In this document: piece after piece, positions 51,180 through 59,944 of the stretch | Layout: the number at the start of each line of letters is the position of its first letter | Numbering within the stretch: the first letter of the stretch is position 1 | From: Clostridium sp. JN-9 | GTDB taxonomy: Bacteria > Bacillota > Clostridia > Clostridiales > Clostridiaceae | Length of the DNA stretch: 64,000 nucleotides | Assembly: GCF_004103695.1 (NCBI RefSeq) | Contig: NZ_CP035280.1 | Coordinates: 434,001 to 498,000 of the forward strand | Direction: 5' to 3' | Made by a program: the position numbers and the translations under genes | Notes under the pieces: model-generated | Seen by the model: only the letters and a program-made list of their open reading frames with translations | The model's database searches: none | What the model was told of the DNA's origin: nothing

Positions 51180-52538
51180 TTACTGAAAACTATGACCTAA
51201 TCTATAAAATAAGTTTCCATTGTTTTCTTTAGATAAGTGATTAAAATATTTTACTCCAAACCTTGTAAAAAACCAAAATGCAAGTCTTCGCACTCCTGCA
51301 TCAAATCCGAAGGTTTTAAGTATTTTTAATGCACCACTGAATGAGTAGAAACTTTTAGCAGCTTTAAAAAATTCTTTTTGTAAGCCAGAAGGCGATATTT
51401 TTAAAGGCTTAAAAACAACATTTGTCATATCATAATATTCCCATTCTTTTGTTAAAATTCTTCCTTCTTTTTCAAACTGATCAAATACAGGAGTACCAGG
51501 GAACGGTGTAAGTATAGCTGGTTGAAGCTGATATGCATTTATGTCTTTACAAAACTTTACTGATCTATCTATATCTGATATATTATCATAATCAAGCCCA
51601 AGTACTATGCTTGCAATAATCTTAATTTTATACTTGGCAAGTTTTTCACCGCATCTTTCAATATCTTTAATACTTTGTCTTTTGTTCACATAGTCCAGGG
51701 AATCCTGATTCAAAGATTCTATACCTATAAGAGTTCTTCTTAAATGAGCCCTGCTCAAGAGATCTAAGAGTTCCTCGTCATTTGCCATATCAGTTCTTCC
51801 AAAGAAAAAAGTTTCCTTGAATACAAGATTATTGTCTATCATTTTTCTTAATATTTCTTTGGCCCTTTTCTTATCTGCTGTGAAATTATCATCTTCGAAA
51901 TTTACATATTTAAAGCCTTCTTTTTTATAAATCTCTAATTCTTTAATTACATTGTCTGGTGTTCTGGTCCTATATGGATGAAACATTCTAGAAGTTGTAC
52001 AAAAATTACATGAAAATGGGCACCCTCTTGAAGTTATAACATTTGCTGCTTTTGCAGGTGTTTTTAACAGTGTATAATCAGGGAAAGGTATCTTATTAAG
52101 ATCTTCTACAGGAGATCCATAGACTATTTTATCTTTTATTTTGCCAGATACAACATCTTCAATTACATTTTCAGCTTCTCCAACTATTACCTGGTCTGCA
52201 TGGAAAAGCGCCTCTTCTGGCATTGCAGATGCATGCATACCCCCAATTAATACTCTTTTTTTTAATTCATTTCGGAAAAAGTCACCTATCTCATAGGCAC
52301 GTTTTGAATTACAAGTCATGGTGTATATACATATAACATCTGCATTGCTCATTTTTGAGTAATCCAGATCTACATATAATTCTTCATAACATTCTACATC
52401 ACAGCCTGAATTTTTCAAAATATGGCCTAATACTAAAGGACCTGTAATGTTGTTTTTGTGACCGTAGGCATTTCCTCCAAACCTATAAAATGGATTCCTC
52501 CTGATGTCTGCCGCAGGAGTTATAAAAATAACTTTCAT
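51180..52538 (-). CDS. B12-binding radical SAM protein
   Basis: A 452-residue enzyme. Residues 1-150 form a cobalamin-binding-type domain (GHILKNSGCDVECYE, LIGGMHASAMPEEAL); the radical SAM domain follows with the cluster-binding GCPFSCNFCTTS (C-x3-C-x2-C) near residue 177, FEDDNFTADKKRA, and a late GTPVFDQFEKEG. This order is typical of class B cobalamin-dependent radical SAM proteins that methylate or rearrange unactivated carbons. No precursor peptide or pathway gene accompanies it, so its substrate is unknown. It is divergent from the MFS gene and has GGGGGATG before the ATG. Confidence 0.9.
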   Translation of the reverse strand: MKVIFITPAADIRRNPFYRFGGNAYGHKNNITGPLVLGHILKNSGCDVECYEELYVDLDYSKMSNADVICIYTMTCNSKRAYEIGDFFRNELKKRVLIGGMHASAMPEEALFHADQVIVGEAENVIEDVVSGKIKDKIVYGSPVEDLNKIPFPDYTLLKTPAKAANVITSRGCPFSCNFCTTSRMFHPYRTRTPDNVIKELEIYKKEGFKYVNFEDDNFTADKKRAKEILRKMIDNNLVFKETFFFGRTDMANDEELLDLLSRAHLRRTLIGIESLNQDSLDYVNKRQSIKDIERCGEKLAKYKIKIIASIVLGLDYDNISDIDRSVKFCKDINAYQLQPAILTPFPGTPVFDQFEKEGRILTKEWEYYDMTNVVFKPLKISPSGLQKEFFKAAKSFYSFSGALKILKTFGFDAGVRRLAFWFFTRFGVKYFNHLSKENNGNLFYRLGHSFQ

Positions 52539-52688
52539 ATTATAACATCCCCCTTATGTTATGTAAAAGATTAATTAATTTTGTCTAATACATTATAATT
52601 CTTTTAAAATACAATACTATGACATAATAGTTAACTTTTAATAAACTTTATAAACCTTATAAAACTCATTATTATTTAAAAATTATTA

Positions 52689-52743
52689 TTGCATATTTTT
52701 AAAGATAGTATTATAATTAATCCATAAGATGAACGGCGTTCAT
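52689..52743 (+). promoter_or_regulatory. Promoter and palindromic operator of the efflux gene
   Basis: TTGCAT (52689-52694), 17 bases, TATAAT (52712-52717). ATGAACGGCGTTCAT (52729-52743), a perfect palindrome about a central G, sits at the expected transcription start, and a weaker TGAAC-ATG-GTTCA is at 52807-52819 near the ribosome binding site. This is the layout of a TetR-type repressor site, but no repressor gene lies in the window. Confidence 0.75.
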
Positions 52744-52833
52744 AAGAATGCAATTTAAATTATAATCTAAAGCTATTTATAAATGATAATTTTTTTTAAG
52801 CATTAATGAACATGGTTCAAAAGGAGGCAAAAA

Positions 52834-54540
52834 ATGAAGGATAATAAAAAAATACTACTAGTTATGTTCTTGCTTGGTATCTTTATTGGTGCTCTTGATT
52901 CCGGTATAGTTTCACCTGCAAGAACAATTATAGCAAACTCTTTATCAGTTTCTCAAAATAATAGTGTATGGGTAATTACAATTTATACCCTGGCTTATGC
53001 TGTGTCCATGCCTATATCAGGCAAATTATCTGATAGGTATGGTAAGAAGAAATTATATACCATAAGTATTTTTATTTTCGGTTTAGGATCACTATTATGT
53101 GGTTTATCAAATTATTTCGGAAGCTTTTCTTTACTTTTAACTTCAAGAGTAATTCAGGCCATAGGCGGTGGTGGAATAATGCCAATTGCTACTGCTTATA
53201 TAGGCGATAGTTTTCCAATAGAAAAGAAAGGCAGTGCTCTTGGTCTGGTTGGCGGTATATATGGTATTGCTAATATGCTTGGACCTACTATTGGCTCAGC
53301 AATATTAAGCCTTGTTGGACCTTCAAATTGGGGAGTATTGTTTTTCATTAATGTCCCAATAGTTATTGCAGTTGTAATCATATCTCTTTTAATTAAAGAA
53401 GAAAGTGTAGTAAAGACTCCTAAGAAGATGGATATTGGCGGAAGCGTTGTTGCAAGTTTATTGATTTTATCCATTATGTATTCATTAACTAATATGAATT
53501 TTCATGACTTTACTAAAAGTATAACTTCTATTCAGGTATATCCATATTTGATTTTATTTGTTGTACTTATTCCAGTATTCATAGCAATTGAAAAAAAAGC
53601 GGAAGATCCAATAATAAACTTAAAATTCTTTACTAATCGTGAGATTGCACTTACACTTATAATTGCCTTTACCACTGGTGCTGGTTTAATGGGAGTAGTA
53701 TTTGTACCTCAGTTTTGTGAAAATGTATTAAAAATGAAAACAGGTTCCGGGGGATATTTAGTAACATTAATGGCTATATTCACTGGAATATCTGCTCCAT
53801 TAGGCGGGAAATTAATTGATAAATATTCTGCAAAGTTTATATTAATTTTAGGCTTTTCATTTACTATAACAGGTTCATTAATTTTGGCACTATTAGCTGT
53901 GAAAATACCATCAATTTTCATATTATTAGCTGGTTTAGCTCTTATGGGACTAGGCATGGGCTTTACTATGGGAACACCCCTTAATTATTTAGTACAGACA
54001 AATGTTTCAGAGAATGAAACTGCTTCTGCACAATCTACATTGTCCTTAATTAGATCCATTGGAGTTGCAATTTCTCCAAATATATTAGTTAACTTTATAT
54101 CTGATGCAGCTAAAAATCTTGAAGGTAATTTAATGGCTGTAATGCCAAAGATATCAATGGGGCCAAATGCTCCGGCACAAAGCCTTGGAGGCAACAGCGT
54201 ATCACCAAATGCAATAGCAGGGCTTCAAAATGCTGATGTAACAACTATTGTTGATAGTTTAAAGAAATTTTCATCTTCAATTATAGACAATGTTGCACCA
54301 AATATAAAACAATCCATGGCTGGTAAACTTCCTCATGGAGTATCACCTGATGCAGCCGTAGCAAACCTAAAGGCAAATTATTTAAGCCAGATAGAATCAT
54401 CAAGAAAGGTATTGGAAACCACTTTCCAAAATACCATTAACAGTGGTTTTACCAAGTTATTCATATGTGCTGCAGTGATTGCTTTAGTAGGGTTAATATT
54501 ATCAATAGCGCTGAAAAATAAAACAAAATTGCAGTCATAA
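52834..54540 (+). CDS. MFS multidrug efflux transporter (DHA2, 14 helices)
   Basis: A 568-residue proton-driven exporter of the EmrB/QacA group. GALDSGIVSPARTIIANSL in helix 1, SGKLSDRYGKKKLY (motif A) near residue 62, GGIYGIANMLGPTIGSAI (motif C) near 145 and a second motif-A-like GGKLIDKYSAK are seen. Between helices 13 and 14 there is an unusually long outer loop (about 420-540) rich in Ala, Asn and Ser. The ATG follows AAGGAGG. Promoter and palindrome upstream suggest drug-inducible control. The terminator after it is shared with the converging deoC operon. Confidence 0.92.
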   Translation: MKDNKKILLVMFLLGIFIGALDSGIVSPARTIIANSLSVSQNNSVWVITIYTLAYAVSMPISGKLSDRYGKKKLYTISIFIFGLGSLLCGLSNYFGSFSLLLTSRVIQAIGGGGIMPIATAYIGDSFPIEKKGSALGLVGGIYGIANMLGPTIGSAILSLVGPSNWGVLFFINVPIVIAVVIISLLIKEESVVKTPKKMDIGGSVVASLLILSIMYSLTNMNFHDFTKSITSIQVYPYLILFVVLIPVFIAIEKKAEDPIINLKFFTNREIALTLIIAFTTGAGLMGVVFVPQFCENVLKMKTGSGGYLVTLMAIFTGISAPLGGKLIDKYSAKFILILGFSFTITGSLILALLAVKIPSIFILLAGLALMGLGMGFTMGTPLNYLVQTNVSENETASAQSTLSLIRSIGVAISPNILVNFISDAAKNLEGNLMAVMPKISMGPNAPAQSLGGNSVSPNAIAGLQNADVTTIVDSLKKFSSSIIDNVAPNIKQSMAGKLPHGVSPDAAVANLKANYLSQIESSRKVLETTFQNTINSGFTKLFICAAVIALVGLILSIALKNKTKLQS

Positions 54541-54558
54541 ACAAAAAGATATACAAAA

Positions 54559-54586
54559 ACTGCCTGTCCCACTTAGGACAGGCAGT
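54559..54586. terminator. Bidirectional terminator between converging genes
   Basis: ACTGCCTGTCC (54559-54569) pairs exactly with GGACAGGCAGT (54576-54586) around six bases. A-rich bases to the left and T-rich bases to the right let it act in both directions. Confidence 0.9.
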
Positions 54587-54605
54587 TGTATATAATAAAT
54601 ATTAT

Positions 54606-55280
54606 TTAGTCTTTTAAGCTATTAAATTCAGAAATTATTTTAACACTATTACTTGTACCAATTCTTTCAGCTCCAGCTTTAAGAAATTTGTATACCATAT
54701 CAAGGGATCTTATTCCGCCAGCCGCTTTTATTTTTATATCTTTTTCAGTATTGTTTCTCATTAAAATTACATCTTCAATAGTAGCTCCACCACTACCAAA
54801 TCCTGTAGAAGTTTTTATAAAGTCGGGTTTAACTTTATTTGCTATTTCGCAAAGCTTAATTTTTTCTGTTTCATTTAAATAACAGTTCTCAAAAATCACT
54901 TTACTTGTAACTTCATAATTCCTGCAAATATCTACTATACTTTCCATTTCATTTTTAATATAATCGTAATTTCTATTTTTCACTTCAGCTATATTAATAA
55001 CATAATCAACTTCACCAGCACCCTTATTTATGGCATCTTTTGTTTCAAAAAGTTTTGTCTGAAGAGTACATTGCCCCAGTGGAAAGCTTACTGCCGCGTC
55101 TATTAATATTTCCGAATTATATAAGTACTTTTTAGCTTTTTCAATGTTTGAATTATTAATTGCAACTGTTTTAAAATTATATTTTATTGCTTCATTACAG
55201 AGAGCTTTTATGCTTTCTTCATCGGCATATGGCTTTAGCAGCGTATGATCAAAGAGTTTAGAAAAATTATCAATATTCAA
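54606..55280 (-). CDS. deoC: Deoxyribose-phosphate aldolase
   Basis: Class I aldolase splitting 2-deoxyribose 5-phosphate into acetaldehyde and glyceraldehyde 3-phosphate. The catalytic lysine is in DFIKTSTGFGSGGATIEDV near residue 150; FDHTLLKPYA at the N-terminus and VSFPLGQ near 65, GEVDYVINI near 92 and IKAAGGIRSLDMV near 185 are family motifs. It has 224 residues, normal length. Last gene of a leftward operon after a TIM-barrel isomerase, GntR regulator and phosphomannose-isomerase-like gene. Its place in a sugar operon suggests that the pathway passes through a 2-deoxy or related aldol substrate. Confidence 0.95.
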   Translation of the reverse strand: MNIDNFSKLFDHTLLKPYADEESIKALCNEAIKYNFKTVAINNSNIEKAKKYLYNSEILIDAAVSFPLGQCTLQTKLFETKDAINKGAGEVDYVINIAEVKNRNYDYIKNEMESIVDICRNYEVTSKVIFENCYLNETEKIKLCEIANKVKPDFIKTSTGFGSGGATIEDVILMRNNTEKDIKIKAAGGIRSLDMVYKFLKAGAERIGTSNSVKIISEFNSLKD

Positions 55281-55285
55281 GTTAG

Positions 55286-56167
55286 TCAGTCCTTTCTATG
55301 AATATTTAAAATTTTATTTAAGTTTTCCATACTTTTTATAACATTATTGTAATCAACTTCTGGCTCTAGGCTTACAGAACCTGAATATTCAAGTAAGTTT
55401 AATTCTCTAAATAAGTCTTTAAAATCTATATTGCCTTCGCTAAATGTTATATGTGAAAATTTATTATTTTCTTTTATATAATCTTTTAAATGAACATGCC
55501 CTATACATTTGAATATAGTTTCTAATTCCTCGTGAAGAGAAACATTTCTATAATCCACAGGAAGCTTATCTATGGGAGCTCTAAAACTATTTCCAATATC
55601 CCATAATAATTTCAAATTAGGACTATTAATATTATCAATTACTTTTTTTGTCATTATACCTTTAGGTAAATGTGTATAGGGACAGTTTTCCAAAACTAAA
55701 GTTATATCCATTTCTTTGGCTAATCTTGAAGGTAACATTAGTTTTTCTGTAATGAGCTTAATGTCTTCATCTGTGCCTACTACTTTCTTTGCTTCGGATG
55801 CTCTGAAGGGAAATAATCTAACATATTTTGCATTTAATTTTTTTGCAGTTTCACAAGTCCTTTTTAATTTTTCTATATGATCTTCGTAATTACCTTGTGT
55901 AACTAGGAAAGTTGATTTGAAATTTTTAATTTCATAATTAGGATATAATGGACACATAAAAAATAAAGTAGAACTTAAACAGGATACTTCTAAATTATAC
56001 TTTCTTAAAAGCTTTAAAACTGTGTTTATTTCTTCATTGCTTAATTCTTCAATGGTTTTTCCCCAGAGGGAATGAATTTCTATATATTTATATCCATGAT
56101 TTACAATGTCAATTAAAGCTTTCTCAAAATCCATATTTAACTGATCAGTAATAATAGATTTAAACAT
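55286..56167 (-). CDS. Sugar phosphate isomerase/epimerase (xylose-isomerase-like TIM barrel)
   Basis: A 293-residue TIM-barrel enzyme of the AP-endonuclease-2/xylose-isomerase superfamily. Metal-binding positions are visible in TLVLENCPYTHLP, KLLWDIGNSFRAP, GHVHLKDYI and VSLEPEVDYNN, in the right order. The N-terminal HGYKYIEIHSLWG begins the barrel. A short GGAGA ribosome binding site precedes the ATG. It lies between GntR and DeoC and probably interconverts the ketose and aldose forms of the imported sugar phosphate; the sugar is unknown. Confidence 0.88.
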   Translation of the reverse strand: MFKSIITDQLNMDFEKALIDIVNHGYKYIEIHSLWGKTIEELSNEEINTVLKLLRKYNLEVSCLSSTLFFMCPLYPNYEIKNFKSTFLVTQGNYEDHIEKLKRTCETAKKLNAKYVRLFPFRASEAKKVVGTDEDIKLITEKLMLPSRLAKEMDITLVLENCPYTHLPKGIMTKKVIDNINSPNLKLLWDIGNSFRAPIDKLPVDYRNVSLHEELETIFKCIGHVHLKDYIKENNKFSHITFSEGNIDFKDLFRELNLLEYSGSVSLEPEVDYNNVIKSMENLNKILNIHRKD

Positions 56168-56197
56168 AATAATCTCCTTAATTAAAATAAATTAGTA

Positions 56198-56932
56198 TTA
56201 GTTTTCTTTATTTTCAATTTCTATATAGTATTCATATCTATCTGCTATATAATAGCTGATAGTATATTCGATTACATTATTATTTGTATCAAAGGATTGC
56301 CTTTTTAAAATTAGAATAGGTTCACCCACTCTAATGTTCAGAAGCTGACTTAATCTGCTATCTGCTATTGAAGCAGAAATACGCTGATTAACCTTTTTAA
56401 TTTTAATACCTTTGTTTTTATCTAAATATTCGTATAAAGAGCCATAATAGATTGTATTGTCTAGATCCATATTTATATTTTTCTTTATATAAGTTTCAAA
56501 TAAAACAATAGGAAGATTGTTTGCAGTACGTATTCTAGTAAGTTTATAAGCTTCGTCGCCATCATTTTGCAGTAAATACTTTGAGATTTCACCAAAAGAT
56601 TTAGTTATTACAATTTTAGCGCTTTTGGTTGAGGGGGTAATCCCGCGATCTTTCATTTCATCTGTAAAACTTTTAATTCTAATAAGTGGTTCTTCAATTT
56701 TAGGTGGTAAAATAATGGTTCCTTTTCCTCTTATTCGTTTAACATATCCTTTTAATACAAGTTCATTAATTGCTTGTCTTACGGTAATTCTACTGAGATT
56801 GTATTTTTCAATATAATCGAGTTCCTTTGGAAGCATATCACCTGGCTTGTATATGTCACTTAGTATTTCACTTTCCATTATTTCAGCTAATTGCAAATAT
56901 AAAGGTTTAGCTCCCTTACTTTTATCAAACAT
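56198..56932 (-). CDS. GntR/HutC-family transcription regulator
   Basis: A 244-residue regulator. The N-terminal winged helix has LYLQLAEIMESEILSDIYKPGDMLP, SRITVRQAINELVLKGYVKRIRGKGT, and the C-terminal UTRA sensor domain has ARI/SFTDEMKDRGITPSTK, IVLFETYI and EYTISYYIADRYEY. The ATG at 56932 has GGAGGG upstream; TTG 56944 would place the ribosome binding site inside the gene. UTRA domains bind sugar phosphates. Candidate operators are the ATATGT-N4-ACATAT palindromes at 58725 and 58926. Confidence 0.92.
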   Translation of the reverse strand: MFDKSKGAKPLYLQLAEIMESEILSDIYKPGDMLPKELDYIEKYNLSRITVRQAINELVLKGYVKRIRGKGTIILPPKIEEPLIRIKSFTDEMKDRGITPSTKSAKIVITKSFGEISKYLLQNDGDEAYKLTRIRTANNLPIVLFETYIKKNINMDLDNTIYYGSLYEYLDKNKGIKIKKVNQRISASIADSRLSQLLNIRVGEPILILKRQSFDTNNNVIEYTISYYIADRYEYYIEIENKEN

Positions 56933-56946
56933 TTTACCCTCCAAAA

Positions 56947-58680
56947 CTATCTTACATAAGCTTTAATGGTAGCAATTTTTTTACCTTCTGATATTCCATA
57001 GGGCCTAATTGTATATTCTTCAACACATGCTGGAATTATAAAGGTTTCTGCATAATGCACAATAAAAGGCTTAAATTTTCCAGTTGGACTTTCAACTATT
57101 GCTTCTTCCCCATCAATTAAGTTTAACATATTTACACTTCCATTTGTATTATGATGAACTGTTTTATTAAACCAATGACGTCTTGTTTCAATAAATTCTC
57201 TTTCGTGTAAGCCGGTTTTTTCTTCTATCCATCCATCACCTTCTCCAATTACTTCTACTTTATTAATTAAGTTTTCTTTTACCCAGCTGGTAGTTCTATT
57301 CCACTGTATTACCTTTGCACCATGCTCTATGTGAATGGGTCTTGGCTGCCCATCAAGACCAACTCTTGCCCAATCCCATAATTTAAAAGTAAATATGTAT
57401 GGAGTTGCACTTATTTCTAAAACCATTGTATTGGCCCCAGAGCAGTGGATTGTACCAGCAGGTATTAAAAAGTGGTCGTGTTTTTTTGCAGGGAAACTAT
57501 TTATATATTTTTCGTCTTCAAAAATAGTTTCTCCTCTGTTAGCTCTTTTTAAATCTTCTAACATCTCATTTTTGTCAATATTTTCTTTTGTGCCTAGGTA
57601 TACATGGGCTCCTTCTTTTGCATCTAAAATATAATAACTTTCATCTTGTGTATAATGCATACCAAAATTGTCTTGAATATATTCTGTTAAAGGATGTACC
57701 TGGAGTGATAAATTTTGTCCTCCCATAGTATCCAGAAAATCAAATCTGATAGGAAACTCTGTGCCAAAACGACCGTGGACTCGTTCCCCAAGTAACTTTT
57801 CAGGCTCATAAAATACTACATTTATTGATGGAATTTCTACTCTTATATTACCATATCTTAAGTATAAACTATTTTCTTCAGGTACTCCGTCAAAACTCCA
57901 TGCAAAATTAGGTTTGCTTTTGTCTAGATCGCAGACCTTTTTCATCCATTGTCCTCCCCATACCCCTGGATCAAAATAAGGAACAACTCTAAAGGGTCTT
58001 TGTGCTGTCTGACTAAGACCTTCTATAAAGGCTTTACCTGTTATCATCTTAGGTTTATCTTCAATATTAGTATCAAGAAGATAATCCAAGCTATCATATA
58101 AATCTTTTTTATGCCTGTCTGCAGCACGCCATTCTACAAAATATCCTCTTTTATACTTAGATAGTATGGGATCGTTATAATTTTTCATCTTCCAATTAGG
58201 CATACCATTTCTATAACGCATTTGTATTTCCCAGCGGGCAAGGTCTGCGTATATTAATATATCTCCTTTAGTAATTAAAGAAGCACCTACACCATAGATT
58301 AAAATAACTCCATTCTTAACAGAATTGATTTTAACTCTGGCATTATCTATTTTTTCTTTAACAAAGAATTCATTCAGTTTCTTTGTTGATAATACTCCAA
58401 AGACTCTGTCATCTGTAAGGGAGTCTTTAATCATATCAGTTATAACTGCACCATCATAGGAACAATCATCAGAATTTATTATTAATACAGGATGCAATTG
58501 ACTGAAAGCATTTAATATTTCATTTTCCCGAACACCAGGGTAGCAATCTATAACTATAATAGATTTACCTTTATTATTTATATCTTTACTAATTTTATTA
58601 ATTATATCAGAATAACCTTCCCATGCTGATTCATCAAATCCATTTATTTTGACTTCAGGAAATTTATCATAATTACACAT
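56947..58680 (-). CDS. Class I phosphomannose-isomerase-like protein with N-terminal extra domain
   Basis: A 577-residue protein, almost twice the usual ManA length. The C-terminal part (about 205-577) is a cupin-type isomerase with RVVPYFDPGVWGGQW, NLSLQVHPLTEY, DESYYILDAKEGAHVYLG and IPAGTIHCSGANTMVLEIS, containing the zinc-binding Q-x-H, E and H. The first 200 residues look like a degenerate P-loop kinase fold (SIIVIDCYPGVRENEI in place of a GK[ST] loop, LIYADLARWEIQMRYRNGMPNW). First gene of the leftward operon; divergent from the PTS operon. It may act as a sugar isomerase or as a binding protein coupled to a degenerate nucleotide-binding domain. Confidence 0.82.
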   Translation of the reverse strand: MCNYDKFPEVKINGFDESAWEGYSDIINKISKDINNKGKSIIVIDCYPGVRENEILNAFSQLHPVLIINSDDCSYDGAVITDMIKDSLTDDRVFGVLSTKKLNEFFVKEKIDNARVKINSVKNGVILIYGVGASLITKGDILIYADLARWEIQMRYRNGMPNWKMKNYNDPILSKYKRGYFVEWRAADRHKKDLYDSLDYLLDTNIEDKPKMITGKAFIEGLSQTAQRPFRVVPYFDPGVWGGQWMKKVCDLDKSKPNFAWSFDGVPEENSLYLRYGNIRVEIPSINVVFYEPEKLLGERVHGRFGTEFPIRFDFLDTMGGQNLSLQVHPLTEYIQDNFGMHYTQDESYYILDAKEGAHVYLGTKENIDKNEMLEDLKRANRGETIFEDEKYINSFPAKKHDHFLIPAGTIHCSGANTMVLEISATPYIFTFKLWDWARVGLDGQPRPIHIEHGAKVIQWNRTTSWVKENLINKVEVIGEGDGWIEEKTGLHEREFIETRRHWFNKTVHHNTNGSVNMLNLIDGEEAIVESPTGKFKPFIVHYAETFIIPACVEEYTIRPYGISEGKKIATIKAYVR

Positions 58681-58724
58681 TTTTCCACCGTCTCCTTTGT
58701 TATCACTTTTGATATAATATTATC

Positions 58725-58944
58725 ATATGTTATAACATATTGCAATATACAATGTAAATATACTGAATAAACCATAATGCCATTTTAAGTATGTTATAAT
58801 ATAACTTAAATAATCAATGCTAAGTGTAATATGTATGTAAAGCTAAAAAAAGTATTGACAACATTTACACTACAGTTTTATAATAAAAATATAGTAAAAC
58901 TTAAAAATAACAAATTCATAATGCAATATGTAATTACATATTGC
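58725..58944. promoter_or_regulatory. Divergent promoter region with palindromic operators
   Basis: Rightward promoter: TTGACA (58855-58860), 18 bases, TATAAT (58879-58884). Palindromes: ATATGTTATAACATAT (58725-58740, perfect), an imperfect TATGTTATAATATA-centred repeat (58786-58808), and a 22-base perfect palindrome (58923-58944) with core ATATGTAATTACATAT. The first and last share ATATGT-N4-ACATAT, lying near the leftward gene start and downstream of the rightward -10. They are candidate sites for one of the two GntR regulators. Confidence 0.75.
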
Positions 58945-58986
58945 AGCATGGTTTGTAAATTATTTCTATGAAAGGGGGAAAACTAA

Positions 58987-59418
58987 TTGGTTGGAATAGT
59001 AATTGCAACTCATGGAGATCTTGCAAATGGTTTTATGGACTCCATCAATATTATTATGGGTTCACCGGAAAATATATCTGTGGCAACACTGAAAAATGAC
59101 AAAGGAATAGAAGGATTTAATGTAGAATTAAGGGCATCCTTAAATAATGTTATATCAGATGATGGTATCCTTATTTTGTCAGACATTAAAGGAGGGACCC
59201 CGTATAACAGCAGCTGTTACTATGCTGGAAACGGAGAATTTAATGTAAATATAAAAGTGGTAAGTGGGATTAATTTACCAATGCTTTTAGAGGTACTGTC
59301 TATGAGGGAACATTCTAATTTAGATGAACTCGTAAAAATAGCATTAAATGCGGGAATAACAGGAATAGACATTCCAACACCTGTAGATGGATCTTTAGAG
59401 TATGAAGATGAATTATAA
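58987..59418 (+). CDS. PTS mannose-family EIIA component, TTG start
   Basis: Phosphocarrier of the fourth PTS. GIVIATHGDLANGFMDS carries the active histidine near residue 9, and ILILSDIKGGTPYNSS the second loop. It has 143 residues. The TTG at 58987 lies nine bases after GAAAGGGGG and gives the conserved N-terminus. First gene of the rightward operon with a sigma-A promoter, unlike the two sigma-54-driven PTS operons. Confidence 0.93.
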   Translation: MVGIVIATHGDLANGFMDSINIIMGSPENISVATLKNDKGIEGFNVELRASLNNVISDDGILILSDIKGGTPYNSSCYYAGNGEFNVNIKVVSGINLPMLLEVLSMREHSNLDELVKIALNAGITGIDIPTPVDGSLEYEDEL

Positions 59419-59441
59419 TTTGATTTAGGAGGAGAAATATT

Positions 59442-59933
59442 ATGGCAGTTACATTCGTAAGAGTAGACGACAGAGTAATACATGGTCAAGTATTAACACA
59501 GTGGACTAGGGTATATCCTTGTAATGGAATTATTGTAGTTAATGATAACTTAGCAAATAATGCTTCTTTGGGTAATGTTTATAGAGGTGCAGCACCATCA
59601 GGAATCAGGGTATATATTTATACATTAGAAAAGGCATTAACAAAATTAATTGAAGCAATAAATAGTTCAAAGAAGTATTTTTTAATAACTAAGTCACCAG
59701 TTGAATTAAATAAGTTAGCTGAAAATGGCATTGATTTTGGAAAGCATATTATTTATGGGCCATCAAGCTATAGGGACGATACTATAACTATTGGACCAAA
59801 TCAGTGTTTACTAAAAGAAGAAATGGATGCTTGTGAAGCGCTTTATAACAAACATATTGAAATTGAATTCAAACTCACTCCAGATAAAAGAGGATTTAAA
59901 TGGAGTGATATAAGAAATAAATATTATAAATAA
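59442..59933 (+). CDS. PTS mannose-family EIIB component
   Basis: Sugar-phosphorylating domain of 163 residues. VRVDDRVIHGQVLTQWTRVY carries the active histidine near residue 14. The later loop is KHIIYGPSSYRDDTITIGPNQ instead of the GGM-type loop of the other IIB proteins, so it is a distinct subfamily. AGGAGG precedes the ATG by eight bases. It is followed after 11 bases by IIC. Confidence 0.93.
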   Translation: MAVTFVRVDDRVIHGQVLTQWTRVYPCNGIIVVNDNLANNASLGNVYRGAAPSGIRVYIYTLEKALTKLIEAINSSKKYFLITKSPVELNKLAENGIDFGKHIIYGPSSYRDDTITIGPNQCLLKEEMDACEALYNKHIEIEFKLTPDKRGFKWSDIRNKYYK

Positions 59934-59944
59934 GGAGGGTTAAT

